In this document: positions 25,291 to 33,572 of the stretch, one piece after another
Layout of the letters: each line of letters starts with the position of its first letter
How positions within the stretch are numbered: the stretch's first letter is position 1
Assembly (NCBI RefSeq): GCF_900156065.1
Contig: NZ_FTNF01000003.1
Span: 124,001-188,000 of the forward strand
Length of the DNA: 64,000 nt
Reading direction: 5' to 3'
Origin: Micromonospora avicenniae
GTDB lineage: Bacteria > Actinomycetota > Actinomycetes > Mycobacteriales > Micromonosporaceae
Notes under the pieces: model-generated
Told to the model about the DNA's origin: nothing
The model's database searches: none
The model's input: only the letters and a program-made list of their open reading frames with translations
Program-made: the position numbers and the translations under genes

Positions 25291-25318
25291 CCAACAAGTG
25301 TTGGCCAACGCTTGTTGG
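25291..25318. promoter_or_regulatory. TetR operator palindrome
   Basis: Two adjacent palindromes, CCAACAAGTGTTGG and CCAACGCTTGTTGG, together make a 28-bp dyad with only one mismatched pair (two positions). It lies 22 bp upstream of the monooxygenase ATG and faces the divergent TetR gene. This is the textbook arrangement for TetR autoregulation and substrate-induced expression of the enzyme. Confidence 0.8.
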
Positions 25319-25340
25319 TTATGTTGCTCCGGAGGTGGTC

Positions 25341-26498
25341 ATGCTGCCCACGAGTACAGATGTCCTGGTGGTCGGGGCCGGCCCGACGGGCCTCGCCACC
25401 GCACTCACGCTCGCCCGGCGAGGGGTCGACGTGACAGTCCTCGACCAGTTGGACCGGCCACCGACGACCTCCCGGGCGGCCGTCGTGCACGCGTACACCC
25501 TGGAGGTGCTGGACCGGATCGGCGCCGCGGTGCCGCTGGTGGCCCAGGGCGTGCGGGCACCGCGCTTCACCGTGCGCGACCACGACCGGGTGCTGATGGC
25601 GGTGCCGTTCCACCGGCTGCCCACCCGGTTTCCCTACGCGCTGCTGGTCTCCCAGTCGGTCACCGAGGCGGTGCTCACCGAGCAGTTGAGTGGGCTGGGC
25701 GTCACGGTGCGCCGGCCGTGCCGGCTGACCGACCTCAGAACGACCGACGACGGAGTGATCGCGCGGATCGGCGACCACCCTCTGCGCGCACGTTTCGTGG
25801 TCGGCGCGGACGGCATGCGCAGCATGGTCCGCCAGATCGCAGGCATCGGATTCGCCGGGCAGACCAGTGCGGAGTCCTTCGTGCTCGCCGACGTCCGCGT
25901 GCACAGCCACCTGCCGCGCGACGAGGCGGCCCTCTTCCTCGCCCGGTCCGGACCGCTGATCTGGGCACCGCTGCCGGACGGGGTGGTACGGCTGGTGGCG
26001 GCCGTACCGCAGGCGGCCACCGAGCCCGGGCAGGCCTACCTCCAGGCCCTGCTCGACGAGCGAGGACCGGTGCGACGGCCGGATCGCCTGACCGAGGTGC
26101 TGTGGGCCTCCCGCTTCCGGGTGCACCACCGTGTCGCCGACACCTACCGCGCCGGGCCGATCCTGCTCGCCGGGGACGCCGCACACGTGCACAGCCCGGC
26201 CGGCGGACAGGGCATGAACCTCGGCATCTGCGACGCCGCCGCCCTCGGTGCCGCCCTCGCCGACGTGCTCGCCGGCGGCCCCGAGAGCGGGCTCGACGAC
26301 TACACCGCCCGGCAGCGGCCGATGGCAGAGGACGTCCTGCGTTTCGCGGCCGGGCTCACCCGGCTGGCGACCCATCCCCCGGCCGGGCGGCCGGTGCGGG
26401 ACGTGCTGCTGCGGCTCGCCGGAGCGGTGCCGCCCCTTCGCCGGCGGATCGCCCTGCGCCTCTCCGGGCTTGCCCACCGAAGCTCGAACGGCGACTAG
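25341..26498 (+). CDS. FAD-dependent monooxygenase (PHBH-like)
   Basis: This 385-residue flavoprotein has GxGxxG (VLVVGAGPTGLATAL, about residues 9-23), the mid-chain DG-type motif (VVGADGMRSMVRQ) and the GD motif (LLAGDAAHVHSPAGGQGMN). These are the three signatures of the p-hydroxybenzoate hydroxylase / polyketide hydroxylase group. It uses NAD(P)H and oxygen to hydroxylate aromatic or polyketide substrates, and related enzymes also inactivate antibiotics such as rifampicin and tetracycline. The ATG at 25341 has GGAGG six bases upstream. Divergent TetR control suggests induction by its substrate or a toxic aromatic compound. Confidence 0.92.
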   Translation: MLPTSTDVLVVGAGPTGLATALTLARRGVDVTVLDQLDRPPTTSRAAVVHAYTLEVLDRIGAAVPLVAQGVRAPRFTVRDHDRVLMAVPFHRLPTRFPYALLVSQSVTEAVLTEQLSGLGVTVRRPCRLTDLRTTDDGVIARIGDHPLRARFVVGADGMRSMVRQIAGIGFAGQTSAESFVLADVRVHSHLPRDEAALFLARSGPLIWAPLPDGVVRLVAAVPQAATEPGQAYLQALLDERGPVRRPDRLTEVLWASRFRVHHRVADTYRAGPILLAGDAAHVHSPAGGQGMNLGICDAAALGAALADVLAGGPESGLDDYTARQRPMAEDVLRFAAGLTRLATHPPAGRPVRDVLLRLAGAVPPLRRRIALRLSGLAHRSSNGD

Positions 26499-26535
26499 GG
26501 ATTCGGCCGGGCGTCCTCGGTGGACGACGTGTTGC

Positions 26536-27888
26536 TCAACGCGACGCGGGCGGTCCCGGCCGGACTGCCGTCCCGGCGGTGGTGGGCCGGTGGGCGGCCG
26601 GCGCCGGTGCAACCGGTCGCAGCACCCGCCACGCCGCGACGGTGACCAGAGCGAACGTCCCCGTGGCCGCGACCGTGACCGGCACCGTCCCGTACGCCCC
26701 GGCGACCAGGCCGGCGAGCGCGGCGCCGACCGGCGCGCTGAGCAGCCCGAGCATCCGCTGAGCGGCGCCCACCCGACCGAGCAGGGCGGTTGGCACCTGC
26801 TGCTGCCCGTACGACGTCCAGAGGCTGTTCCACACGGACGTGCCGGCGGCGAAGACCGCCAGTGCGAGACCCGCCCACACCGGGTGCCGGGAGAGCGCGA
26901 ACCCGGCCAGCGCGACGGTCTGCGCGGCGAGCACGGCACGCAGTGCGGGCAGCGTGCCGACCCGGGCGGCGATCCGGCCGGCGGTCAGCGCCCCGACCAC
27001 CCCGCCGACGATCGCGGTAGCGGTGAAGAGCCCGTACCCGGCCGGCGGCACGCGGAGCACCTCCAGCGCATGGAGCACCAGGACGGCCAGCAGTCCGCTG
27101 ATCGCCAGGTTGCTCGCCGCCGTGAGCAGGGCGACCCGCCACAGTGTCCGGTTGCCGCGTAGCCAGCGCAGACCGATCGTCATCTCCGCCCAGAGCGAGC
27201 CGCGCCGACCGTCCGTACCGCCGCCCGGGGCGTCCTCGCCGGCGTGACCCCTGGCCGCGGCGCGACGGTGACGGACGGGCGCCCCGGGGACCACCCGCTC
27301 GTGTCCGGCGGCGGGCGGAAGCGGCGAGAGCGCCAGGACGAGGAGCGCGGCCAGGGCGAAGGTGACCGCGTCGAGAGCGAAGGGGAGAGCGGGGGCCACG
27401 GCGAACGCCGCGCCGGCCGCGGGCGCTCCGATGAGTCCGCCGGCCACGGCCGTACCGGCCTGGAGGCGACCGTTGGCCCGGGGCAGGGCGGCCGGCGACA
27501 CGACGGACGGCAGCAGCGCGAAGGAGGCGGCGTCGAAGAGTGCGGCCAGGGCGGCGAGCAGGAACGCCGCGAGCAGCAGCGTCACGATGCCGGCCCGGTC
27601 GACGGCGATCGCCACGGCGAGCGCGGCCACCAGGGCGGCACGTACGCCGTCCACCAGCGCCATCGTGCGCCGCCGGTCCCAGCGATCGGCGTAGACACCA
27701 CCGAGCAGGCCGAACAGCAGTGGCGGTAGCTGCCCGGCCACGGTGATCGCGGCGATCAGCCGGGGATCGCGGGTCAGGGTGGCGGCGAGCAGGGCGAGCG
27801 CCGGCGTACGCAGGGCGTCGCCGAAGCGTGAGGAGACGGCGGCTGACCACAGTAGGTGGAAATCACGGCCGAGACGGGTTGCGGGCAT
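26536..27888 (-). CDS. MFS exporter (EntS/secretion-effector type)
   Basis: The 450-residue protein has about 10-12 hydrophobic segments. It opens FHLLWSAAVSSRFGDALRTP, and its first cytosolic loop is GVYADRWDRRRTM, the motif-A form of the MFS_3/EntS-like group. A charged linker (about residues 200-240) joins the two six-helix halves. It probably exports a siderophore, antibiotic or other metabolite. It converges on the monooxygenase gene with only 37 bp between stops and has its own promoter in the region shared with the Hsp90 gene. Confidence 0.88.
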   Translation of the reverse strand: MPATRLGRDFHLLWSAAVSSRFGDALRTPALALLAATLTRDPRLIAAITVAGQLPPLLFGLLGGVYADRWDRRRTMALVDGVRAALVAALAVAIAVDRAGIVTLLLAAFLLAALAALFDAASFALLPSVVSPAALPRANGRLQAGTAVAGGLIGAPAAGAAFAVAPALPFALDAVTFALAALLVLALSPLPPAAGHERVVPGAPVRHRRAAARGHAGEDAPGGGTDGRRGSLWAEMTIGLRWLRGNRTLWRVALLTAASNLAISGLLAVLVLHALEVLRVPPAGYGLFTATAIVGGVVGALTAGRIAARVGTLPALRAVLAAQTVALAGFALSRHPVWAGLALAVFAAGTSVWNSLWTSYGQQQVPTALLGRVGAAQRMLGLLSAPVGAALAGLVAGAYGTVPVTVAATGTFALVTVAAWRVLRPVAPAPAAHRPTTAGTAVRPGPPASR

Positions 27889-28005
27889 GACGGGAGGCTG
27901 CGGGTTCGACCCGGTCGAGGGTCAAGCCGCCAGGTGAAAGGAGGACGCGCCTGTCGGTGATCATCGGTACGGTGGGCGCCGGCATCGGACCGGGGAGCGC
28001 AAGGC

Positions 28006-29793
28006 GTGGACCACACTTTCCAGGTCGACCTTCGTGGCGTCGTCGACCTGCTCAGTCATCACCTCTACGGCAGCCCGCGGGTGTACGTCCGCGAGCTCTT
28101 ACAGAACGCTGTGGATGCGATCACCGCGCGACGGGCGGCCGACCCCGACGCGCCCGCGTTGATCCGCATCGAGCCGCCCGAGCTGACCGGCGACGGGACG
28201 CTCCGGGTGCACGACACCGGCATCGGTCTCACCGAGGTGCAGGTGCACGAGTTGCTGGCCACTATCGGTCGCAGCTCCAAGCGGGACGAGCTGGGCTTCT
28301 CCCGGCACGACTTCCTCGGCCAGTTCGGCATCGGGCTGCTCTCCTGCTTCCTGGTCGCCGACGAGATCCGGGTGTTCACGCGGCACGCCGACCAGCCCTC
28401 CGTGTGCTGGACGGGCTACTCCGACGGCCGCTACACGGTCCAGCTCGCGCCGGCGGACGCCGGGCGGAGCGAGCCGGGCACCAGCGTCACGCTCGTCCCA
28501 CGGCGGTCCGCCGAGCAGTGGTTCGCCACCCCGACCGTCCTCGACCTGGCCCGGCTCTTCGGCTCGCTGCTGCCGTTCACCGTCCGGGTCGGCGACGTGA
28601 CCACGACCGCCGGGCCGCCGCCCTGGCCGGCGGAACCCGGCACGCCCGTCGACCGTCCGGCCCTGATCCGGTACGCCCGGGAGACGCTCGGCTTCGAACC
28701 GTTCGACGTGCTGCCACTATCCGTGCCCGAGGCCGGGCTGACGGGCGCGGCGTTCATCCTCTCCGAGCCGGTGAATCCGGCGGCCCGGGCCGGTCACCGG
28801 GTCTACCTGAAGCGGATGCTGCTCACCGAGCACGCCGACGGGCTGCTGCCCGACTGGGCGTTCTTCGCGCACTGCGTGGTGGATGCCAGCGAACTGCGGC
28901 CGACCGCGAGCCGCGAGGCGCTCTACGAGGACTCGCTGCTCACCGCGACCCGGGAGGCGCTCGGCGACCAGGTGCGCGGCTGGCTGGTGCGGCTCGCCAA
29001 GCACCACCCACGCCGGCTCGGGGAGTTCCTCCAGGTCCACCACCTCGGTGTCAAGGCGCTGGCGTTGCACGACGACGAGATGCTCCGGCTGGTCGACCAG
29101 TGGTGGCCCATGGACACCAACGTCGGCACGCTCACGCTGGCCGAGTTCCGGCAGCGGCACGGCCTGATCCGGTACGCGGCGAGCCTGGACGAGTTCCGGC
29201 AGCTCGCCGCGGTCGCCGCGGCCCAGGACCTGGCCGTGGTGAACGGCGGCTACACGTACGACACCGAGCTGATCGAGCGGCTGCCCGCCGTCGACCGGTC
29301 GGTGCTCATCGAGCGGCTGGAACCGAGCGACCTGACCACCCGCTTCGACAGTCTCGACCCACAGGTCGAGCTGGCCCTGCGGCCGTTCCTCGTCGCCGCC
29401 CAGCGGGCGCTGGAGCGGACGGGCTGCGAGGTGGTGATCCGGGCCTACGACCCGGTCTCGCTACCCGCGCTCTACCTGGTGAGCCGCTCGGCGGCTTTCA
29501 ACGACCAGCTCGCGGCCAGCCGCGACAAGGCCGACGAGCTGTGGGGTGGGGTGCTCGACGCGCTCGCCGCGTCCGCCCCACCGGATCGGCCGCAGTTGGT
29601 GCTCAACCACCGCAACCCGCTGGTCCGCCGGGTCGGCACGCTCACCGATCCGGAGCTGGTCGGGCTCGCGGTCGAGGCGCTCTACGGACAGGCGTTGCTG
29701 CTCGGGCACCATCCCATCCGCGCGGGGGACGCCGCGCTGCTGAACAGTTCGTTCCTCGGCCTGCTCGGCCGGGCCGTACCCGGACAGGAGTGA
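28006..29793 (+). CDS. Hsp90 family ATPase (HtpG-like)
   Basis: The 595-residue GHKL chaperone shows all N-terminal Bergerat-fold boxes: VRELLQNAVDAI (E30, N34, D37), HDTGIGL (D70), and the lid and glycine loop LGQFGIGLLSCF (about 104-115). A middle domain follows with VYLKRMLLTEHADGLLPDWA and the conserved ELRPTASREALYED. It is shorter than E. coli HtpG and its C-terminal domain is divergent, ending AVPGQE, with no MEEVD-like tail. It probably acts in the cytosol as an ATP-driven chaperone or scaffold. The GTG at 28006 is the natural start. A TPR protein gene follows after 3 bp, so the two are translationally coupled. Confidence 0.92.
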   Translation: MDHTFQVDLRGVVDLLSHHLYGSPRVYVRELLQNAVDAITARRAADPDAPALIRIEPPELTGDGTLRVHDTGIGLTEVQVHELLATIGRSSKRDELGFSRHDFLGQFGIGLLSCFLVADEIRVFTRHADQPSVCWTGYSDGRYTVQLAPADAGRSEPGTSVTLVPRRSAEQWFATPTVLDLARLFGSLLPFTVRVGDVTTTAGPPPWPAEPGTPVDRPALIRYARETLGFEPFDVLPLSVPEAGLTGAAFILSEPVNPAARAGHRVYLKRMLLTEHADGLLPDWAFFAHCVVDASELRPTASREALYEDSLLTATREALGDQVRGWLVRLAKHHPRRLGEFLQVHHLGVKALALHDDEMLRLVDQWWPMDTNVGTLTLAEFRQRHGLIRYAASLDEFRQLAAVAAAQDLAVVNGGYTYDTELIERLPAVDRSVLIERLEPSDLTTRFDSLDPQVELALRPFLVAAQRALERTGCEVVIRAYDPVSLPALYLVSRSAAFNDQLAASRDKADELWGGVLDALAASAPPDRPQLVLNHRNPLVRRVGTLTDPELVGLAVEALYGQALLLGHHPIRAGDAALLNSSFLGLLGRAVPGQE

Positions 29794-29796
29794 CCG

Positions 29797-32667
29797 GTGG
29801 ACACGATCGAGGACCTCTGGCGGGTGTTCCGGCAGGTCTGCAACATGCCGTTCGGGCCGGGACAGATCGCCGCGCTGGAGCAACTGCTCCGGCGGGTCGA
29901 CGCGGCCGAGGATCGTGAGCTGGCCTTCGTCACCCGGTTGCAGGGCACCAACGCGTACACGTACGGCGGCGAGCCGGCGAAGTCCTTCGTCACCTTCTCC
30001 TGGTGCCTCGCCGAGTTCGACCGGGATCCGCAGCCCTACCATGCCCGCTACGCGGGGCAGCTGCTCTGGCACTTCAAGTACATGGTCAACCTCATGCTGA
30101 AGTTCCCCGAGGTGCCGCTCGACCGGACGTACGCGGTCATCGACGACATGGAGCAGCGTTACCGGGCCGGCGGGCACAGCCTCCAGGCCGTCTACAAGCA
30201 CCGGTTCCGGGTGGCCGAGCACGTCGGCGACGGCGACGCGGCCGCACACTGGTACCGGCTCTGGCAGACCACGCCGCGTGACAACCTCTCCGACTGCGCC
30301 GGCTGCGACCCGACCACCGAGGTGCAGTACCTCGCCGACACCGGCCGGTACGCCGAGGCGGCGGCCCTCGCCGAGCCGGTGCTCGCCGGCCGGCTCACCT
30401 GCAGTGAGCAGCCGCAGGCCATCCTGACCGCGCTGCTCGTGCCGTACCTGCGGTCGGGACGGCACGAGGACGCGCGCAACGCGCACCGGACGGCGTACCG
30501 CCGGATGCGCGGCAACATCTCCGACCTGTGGGACATCGGCGACCACATCGAGTTCTGCACGGTGACCGGTAACGAGGCGCGGGCCCTGGAACTGGTCGAG
30601 CGGCACCTGGACTGGCTGGATCGGTCGCCGTCCCCGGCCGCGACCATGCACTTCGCGGCGACCGCCTCCGCGGCGCTCAAGCAGGTGGACGGTGAGCTGA
30701 CCGTGTACCGGCGGGCCGCGGGGGACCGGCCGGCCGCCGACGTCCCGGCGGCACGGCTCGCTGCGGAACTGGCCCGGACCGCCACCGAGTTGGCGGCCCG
30801 GTTCGATGCCCGTAACGGCACCTCCCGCCAGTCCGAGCTGGCCGCCGCCCGCCTCGCGATGCAGCCGACCGGTGAGCATCTGCCGCTCTCGGCGAGCGTG
30901 CGCCGTCGTGTGCCCCGCTCGGATTCCCCGGCGGCGGACCGCAGGCCGCTCAACGTCGAGGGTGCCGTCGTTCCGAATTCGGTGCCACCGGAGATCCCGG
31001 CGGAGGCCGGCGCCGACCAGCTGCTCGACCTCGCCGAGTCGAGCTGGCACCGGCACGACCGCACTGGCTTCCGGGCCGCCCTGGCGGCGTACGACGAGCG
31101 GTTCGGCGCGGCGGAAGAGTCCCCTTCGGCGAGGGCTCGCCGGCTGGAGCTTCGGGCGGCCGAGCTGAGCGACGGCGAGCAGGTCGCGGAGGCGATCGAA
31201 ACCGCTCGGGCGGCAACGGCCGCCCACCGCGAACTGGGTGACGAGGTCCGGGCACAGGTGGTCGCCAGCCGGCTCGGTGTGCTGCTCGCCATGGCCGAGG
31301 AGAGCAGGCAGGAAGGGCTGGCGCTGGTCGAGGCGGCCGCCGGAGCCCTGGACCGGCTCGGGGACGACCGGCAGCGGGCCGCCGCCTCCGACCGGGTGGC
31401 GCTCGCGCTGATGCACGGCGAGCGCTGGGACGAGGCGCTGGCCGTGCTGGAGCGGATTCCGGCGGGGGCGGTCGACGACCCGTACCTGGAACTGCGGGTC
31501 GCGCTGCACCGCGCCCACGCACTCGAGGAGTTGGAGAAGGCAGACGAGTTCCGCGCGGCGGCCGAGCGAGCCCGTACCCTCGCCCGGGAGCTGGGCGTCG
31601 CCGAGTTGCTGATGAGCGCCTGCCTGGCGTACGCGCGGGCGGCGGACGATCCGGCGGAGGCGGTGACCGCCTGCGACGAGGCACTGCGCGTGGCACCCCG
31701 AGCCGCCCTGATCGCGGTCCGGGTCACCCGGGCCCGTGCGCTGATGGCGGCCGGGCGCGCCGACGACGCGGTGGACGACTTCGCCGAAGCGGTCACGCTC
31801 TGCGTGGAGCAGAGTGCCCCGGGAGACGCCCTGCTGCGCTGGGAACTGGCCAACGCGTACCGGGTCGCCGGCCGGTTGCACGAGGCGGCCGAGGTCGCCG
31901 AGGAGGCCGTGATCGGGCTCGACAAGCTCGGGGCCCAGGTGCAGGCGGACCGGTGCCGTTACCTGTTGGCCGGCATCTACCAGGGGCTCGGCGAGATCGA
32001 CCCGGCGCTCGCACTGCTGGAGCAGCTCGCGGAGAACCTGGACGGCCCGGACAACCTGCCGCACCGGGCGGAGATGCTGGAAGAGGCCGGTGGACTGCTC
32101 TACGACGCGGACCGGGACGCCGCGGCAGCCGGGCGGTTCGCGGCGGCGGCGAGCGCGTACGAGCTGGCCGGGCACCCGGTGGACGAACTGCGGGCCCGCC
32201 GGCGCGAGGCGTACGCCTGGATGTGGGCCGGTGACGGCGCTGCGGCTCTTCGCGTCCTGGAGGTGATGGACCGACTCGCGGCGGCGCTCGCCGAGGACTC
32301 GGAGCCACCGGCGACGTACGAGCGGGCGATGGCGGCCGAGGTGGCGGCACGGGTGCTGGCCGGCGACGGCCGGGAGAACGAGGCGCTGGACCGGCTGGAC
32401 GGGGTGCCCGACCGTCTCCGCACGATCGAGGCGTTCGGCGAGGCGGCGCAGGTCGAGATCTTCACCGGGGAGCTGCTGCTGCGGTTGGACCGGCCGGCCG
32501 AGGCGGAGCGGTTGCTGCGCGTGGTGCTTGGTGGGCTGCCGGTGGGCTCCCGGCCGGTCCAGCAGGCCGCGTGGCTGCTGGCCCAGGCGCTGGACCGGCT
32601 GGGCCGCCCGGACGAGGCGGCGAAGCTACGTACCGAGCACGATCTCGACCACGATCACGACGACTGA
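29797..32667 (+). CDS. Large TPR-repeat protein, Hsp90 partner
   Basis: The 956-residue soluble protein is built of Ala/Leu/Arg-rich helical hairpins typical of tetratricopeptide repeats. They fall in two blocks (about residues 30-280 and 390-950) joined by a Pro-rich linker near residue 340-400. Repeat signatures include AELARTATELAARFDA, ALDRLGDDRQRAAASDRVAL and GRLHEAAEVAEEAVIGLDKL. A CAGCDPTTE motif near residue 167 may bind metal or form a disulfide. It starts 3 bp after the Hsp90 stop, so a physical partnership is likely. This parallels eukaryotic Hsp90-TPR co-chaperones, but here the Hsp90 lacks the MEEVD tail. The client is unknown. Confidence 0.85.
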   Translation: MDTIEDLWRVFRQVCNMPFGPGQIAALEQLLRRVDAAEDRELAFVTRLQGTNAYTYGGEPAKSFVTFSWCLAEFDRDPQPYHARYAGQLLWHFKYMVNLMLKFPEVPLDRTYAVIDDMEQRYRAGGHSLQAVYKHRFRVAEHVGDGDAAAHWYRLWQTTPRDNLSDCAGCDPTTEVQYLADTGRYAEAAALAEPVLAGRLTCSEQPQAILTALLVPYLRSGRHEDARNAHRTAYRRMRGNISDLWDIGDHIEFCTVTGNEARALELVERHLDWLDRSPSPAATMHFAATASAALKQVDGELTVYRRAAGDRPAADVPAARLAAELARTATELAARFDARNGTSRQSELAAARLAMQPTGEHLPLSASVRRRVPRSDSPAADRRPLNVEGAVVPNSVPPEIPAEAGADQLLDLAESSWHRHDRTGFRAALAAYDERFGAAEESPSARARRLELRAAELSDGEQVAEAIETARAATAAHRELGDEVRAQVVASRLGVLLAMAEESRQEGLALVEAAAGALDRLGDDRQRAAASDRVALALMHGERWDEALAVLERIPAGAVDDPYLELRVALHRAHALEELEKADEFRAAAERARTLARELGVAELLMSACLAYARAADDPAEAVTACDEALRVAPRAALIAVRVTRARALMAAGRADDAVDDFAEAVTLCVEQSAPGDALLRWELANAYRVAGRLHEAAEVAEEAVIGLDKLGAQVQADRCRYLLAGIYQGLGEIDPALALLEQLAENLDGPDNLPHRAEMLEEAGGLLYDADRDAAAAGRFAAAASAYELAGHPVDELRARRREAYAWMWAGDGAAALRVLEVMDRLAAALAEDSEPPATYERAMAAEVAARVLAGDGRENEALDRLDGVPDRLRTIEAFGEAAQVEIFTGELLLRLDRPAEAERLLRVVLGGLPVGSRPVQQAAWLLAQALDRLGRPDEAAKLRTEHDLDHDHDD

Positions 32668-32674
32668 CCATGAT

Positions 32675-32704
32675 CCGGGCCGGCCGCTGCGCCGGTCGGC
32701 CCGG
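32675..32704 (+). terminator. Terminator-like hairpin after the TPR gene
   Basis: CCGGGCCGGCCG (32675-32686) pairs with CGGTCGGCCCGG (32693-32704) at 11 of 12 positions, with the twelfth a G-T pair, across a 6-nt loop. It lies 8 bp after the TPR gene stop. Confidence 0.6.
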
Positions 32705-32778
32705 GCCACCGGCCGAGCGATCGAGCGTCCCGTAACCGTGCCTGCTCCTCGCGCCGAGCGCGGGTCTACGCTTGCCCC

Positions 32779-33378
32779 GTGACGGTGGAGCAGCAGGCGC
32801 GGGGCGCGGCCGGCGCGAGCCGGCGCCGTTCCCGTAAGGACGAGATCCTCGAGATCGCGGTCGGCCTCTTTGCCACCCGTGGCTACCACGGGGTCTCGAT
32901 GGACGACATCGGTGCGGCGGCCGGGGTCACCGGGCCGGCCCTCTACCATCACTTCGCCGGCAAGGAGGCCATGCTGGTCGCCGCGCTCATCCCGGTGAGC
33001 GAGGGGCTGCTGGCCGGCGGCCGCGAACGTGCGACCGCGCACCCGGACGATCCCCGGGCCGCGCTGGAGTCGCTCATCGACTTCCACGTCGAATTCGCGC
33101 TGGCGAACCCGGCGGTGATCGCCCTGCACCTGCATGAGCTGGACCGTCTTCCCGACGAGCCGCGTCGCCGGATCCGTCGCCTCCAGCGGCTCTACGTCGA
33201 GGAGTGGGTGACGGTGCTCACCGCCCTGCACCCGGGCATGCCCGACGGCGAGGCCCGGGTGCTGGCGCACGCGGCGTTCGGCCTGATGAACTCCACCCCG
33301 TTCCTCGGCGGTGAGGTGGACCGCCGCCGCCGTGCGGAACTGCTCCGCGGCGCCACCCTGGCCGCCCTCCTGGCCTAA
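32779..33378 (+). CDS. TetR family regulator of acyl-CoA catabolism (probable)
   Basis: The 199-residue regulator has an HTH at residues ~20-66 (RKDEILEIAVGLFATRGYHG ... VTGPALYHHFAGKEAMLVAA), closest in style to the PaaR/KstR2-like TetR group that senses acyl-CoA esters. It lies at the head of the acyl-CoA set (biotin carboxylase, HMG-CoA lyase, carboxyltransferase, acyl-CoA dehydrogenase). A palindrome AACGATCGTT in front of the carboxyltransferase gene is a plausible operator. The ligand and targets are inferred from context. The GTG at 32779 is the start. Confidence 0.85.
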   Translation: MTVEQQARGAAGASRRRSRKDEILEIAVGLFATRGYHGVSMDDIGAAAGVTGPALYHHFAGKEAMLVAALIPVSEGLLAGGRERATAHPDDPRAALESLIDFHVEFALANPAVIALHLHELDRLPDEPRRRIRRLQRLYVEEWVTVLTALHPGMPDGEARVLAHAAFGLMNSTPFLGGEVDRRRRAELLRGATLAALLA

Positions 33379-33421
33379 CCGCGCCCCCACCCCCCCCGGA
33401 TGACCGGGGGGATGACCGGGT

Positions 33422-33477
33422 TGATCAAGAGGTTTGCGTCAACCTCCGCCCGGAGAATGACGCAAACCTCTTGATCA
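33422..33477. repeat. Long inverted repeat, copy 1
   Basis: A perfect 20-bp arm TGATCAAGAGGTTTGCGTCA (33422-33441) pairs with 33458-33477 across a 16-nt loop. A second copy with one arm mismatch lies at 34951-35004, with a loop of the same size. The two flank the biotin carboxylase gene. This is a dispersed extragenic element or a pair of terminators. Confidence 0.85.
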
Positions 33478-33572
33478 CCGCGCGCACTGCGGTGTCGCGG
33501 GGCGGGGCTCGTGCGCGACGGGGGTGGCGTGGTTCGCTGTGGGCGTCCCAACCCTTGGACGCTGGAGGAAAC

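Noticed and set aside
29461..32175. 904-codon minus-strand frame
   Set aside because: It is an antisense shadow of the Hsp90 and TPR genes with low-complexity Arg/Gly/Val composition.
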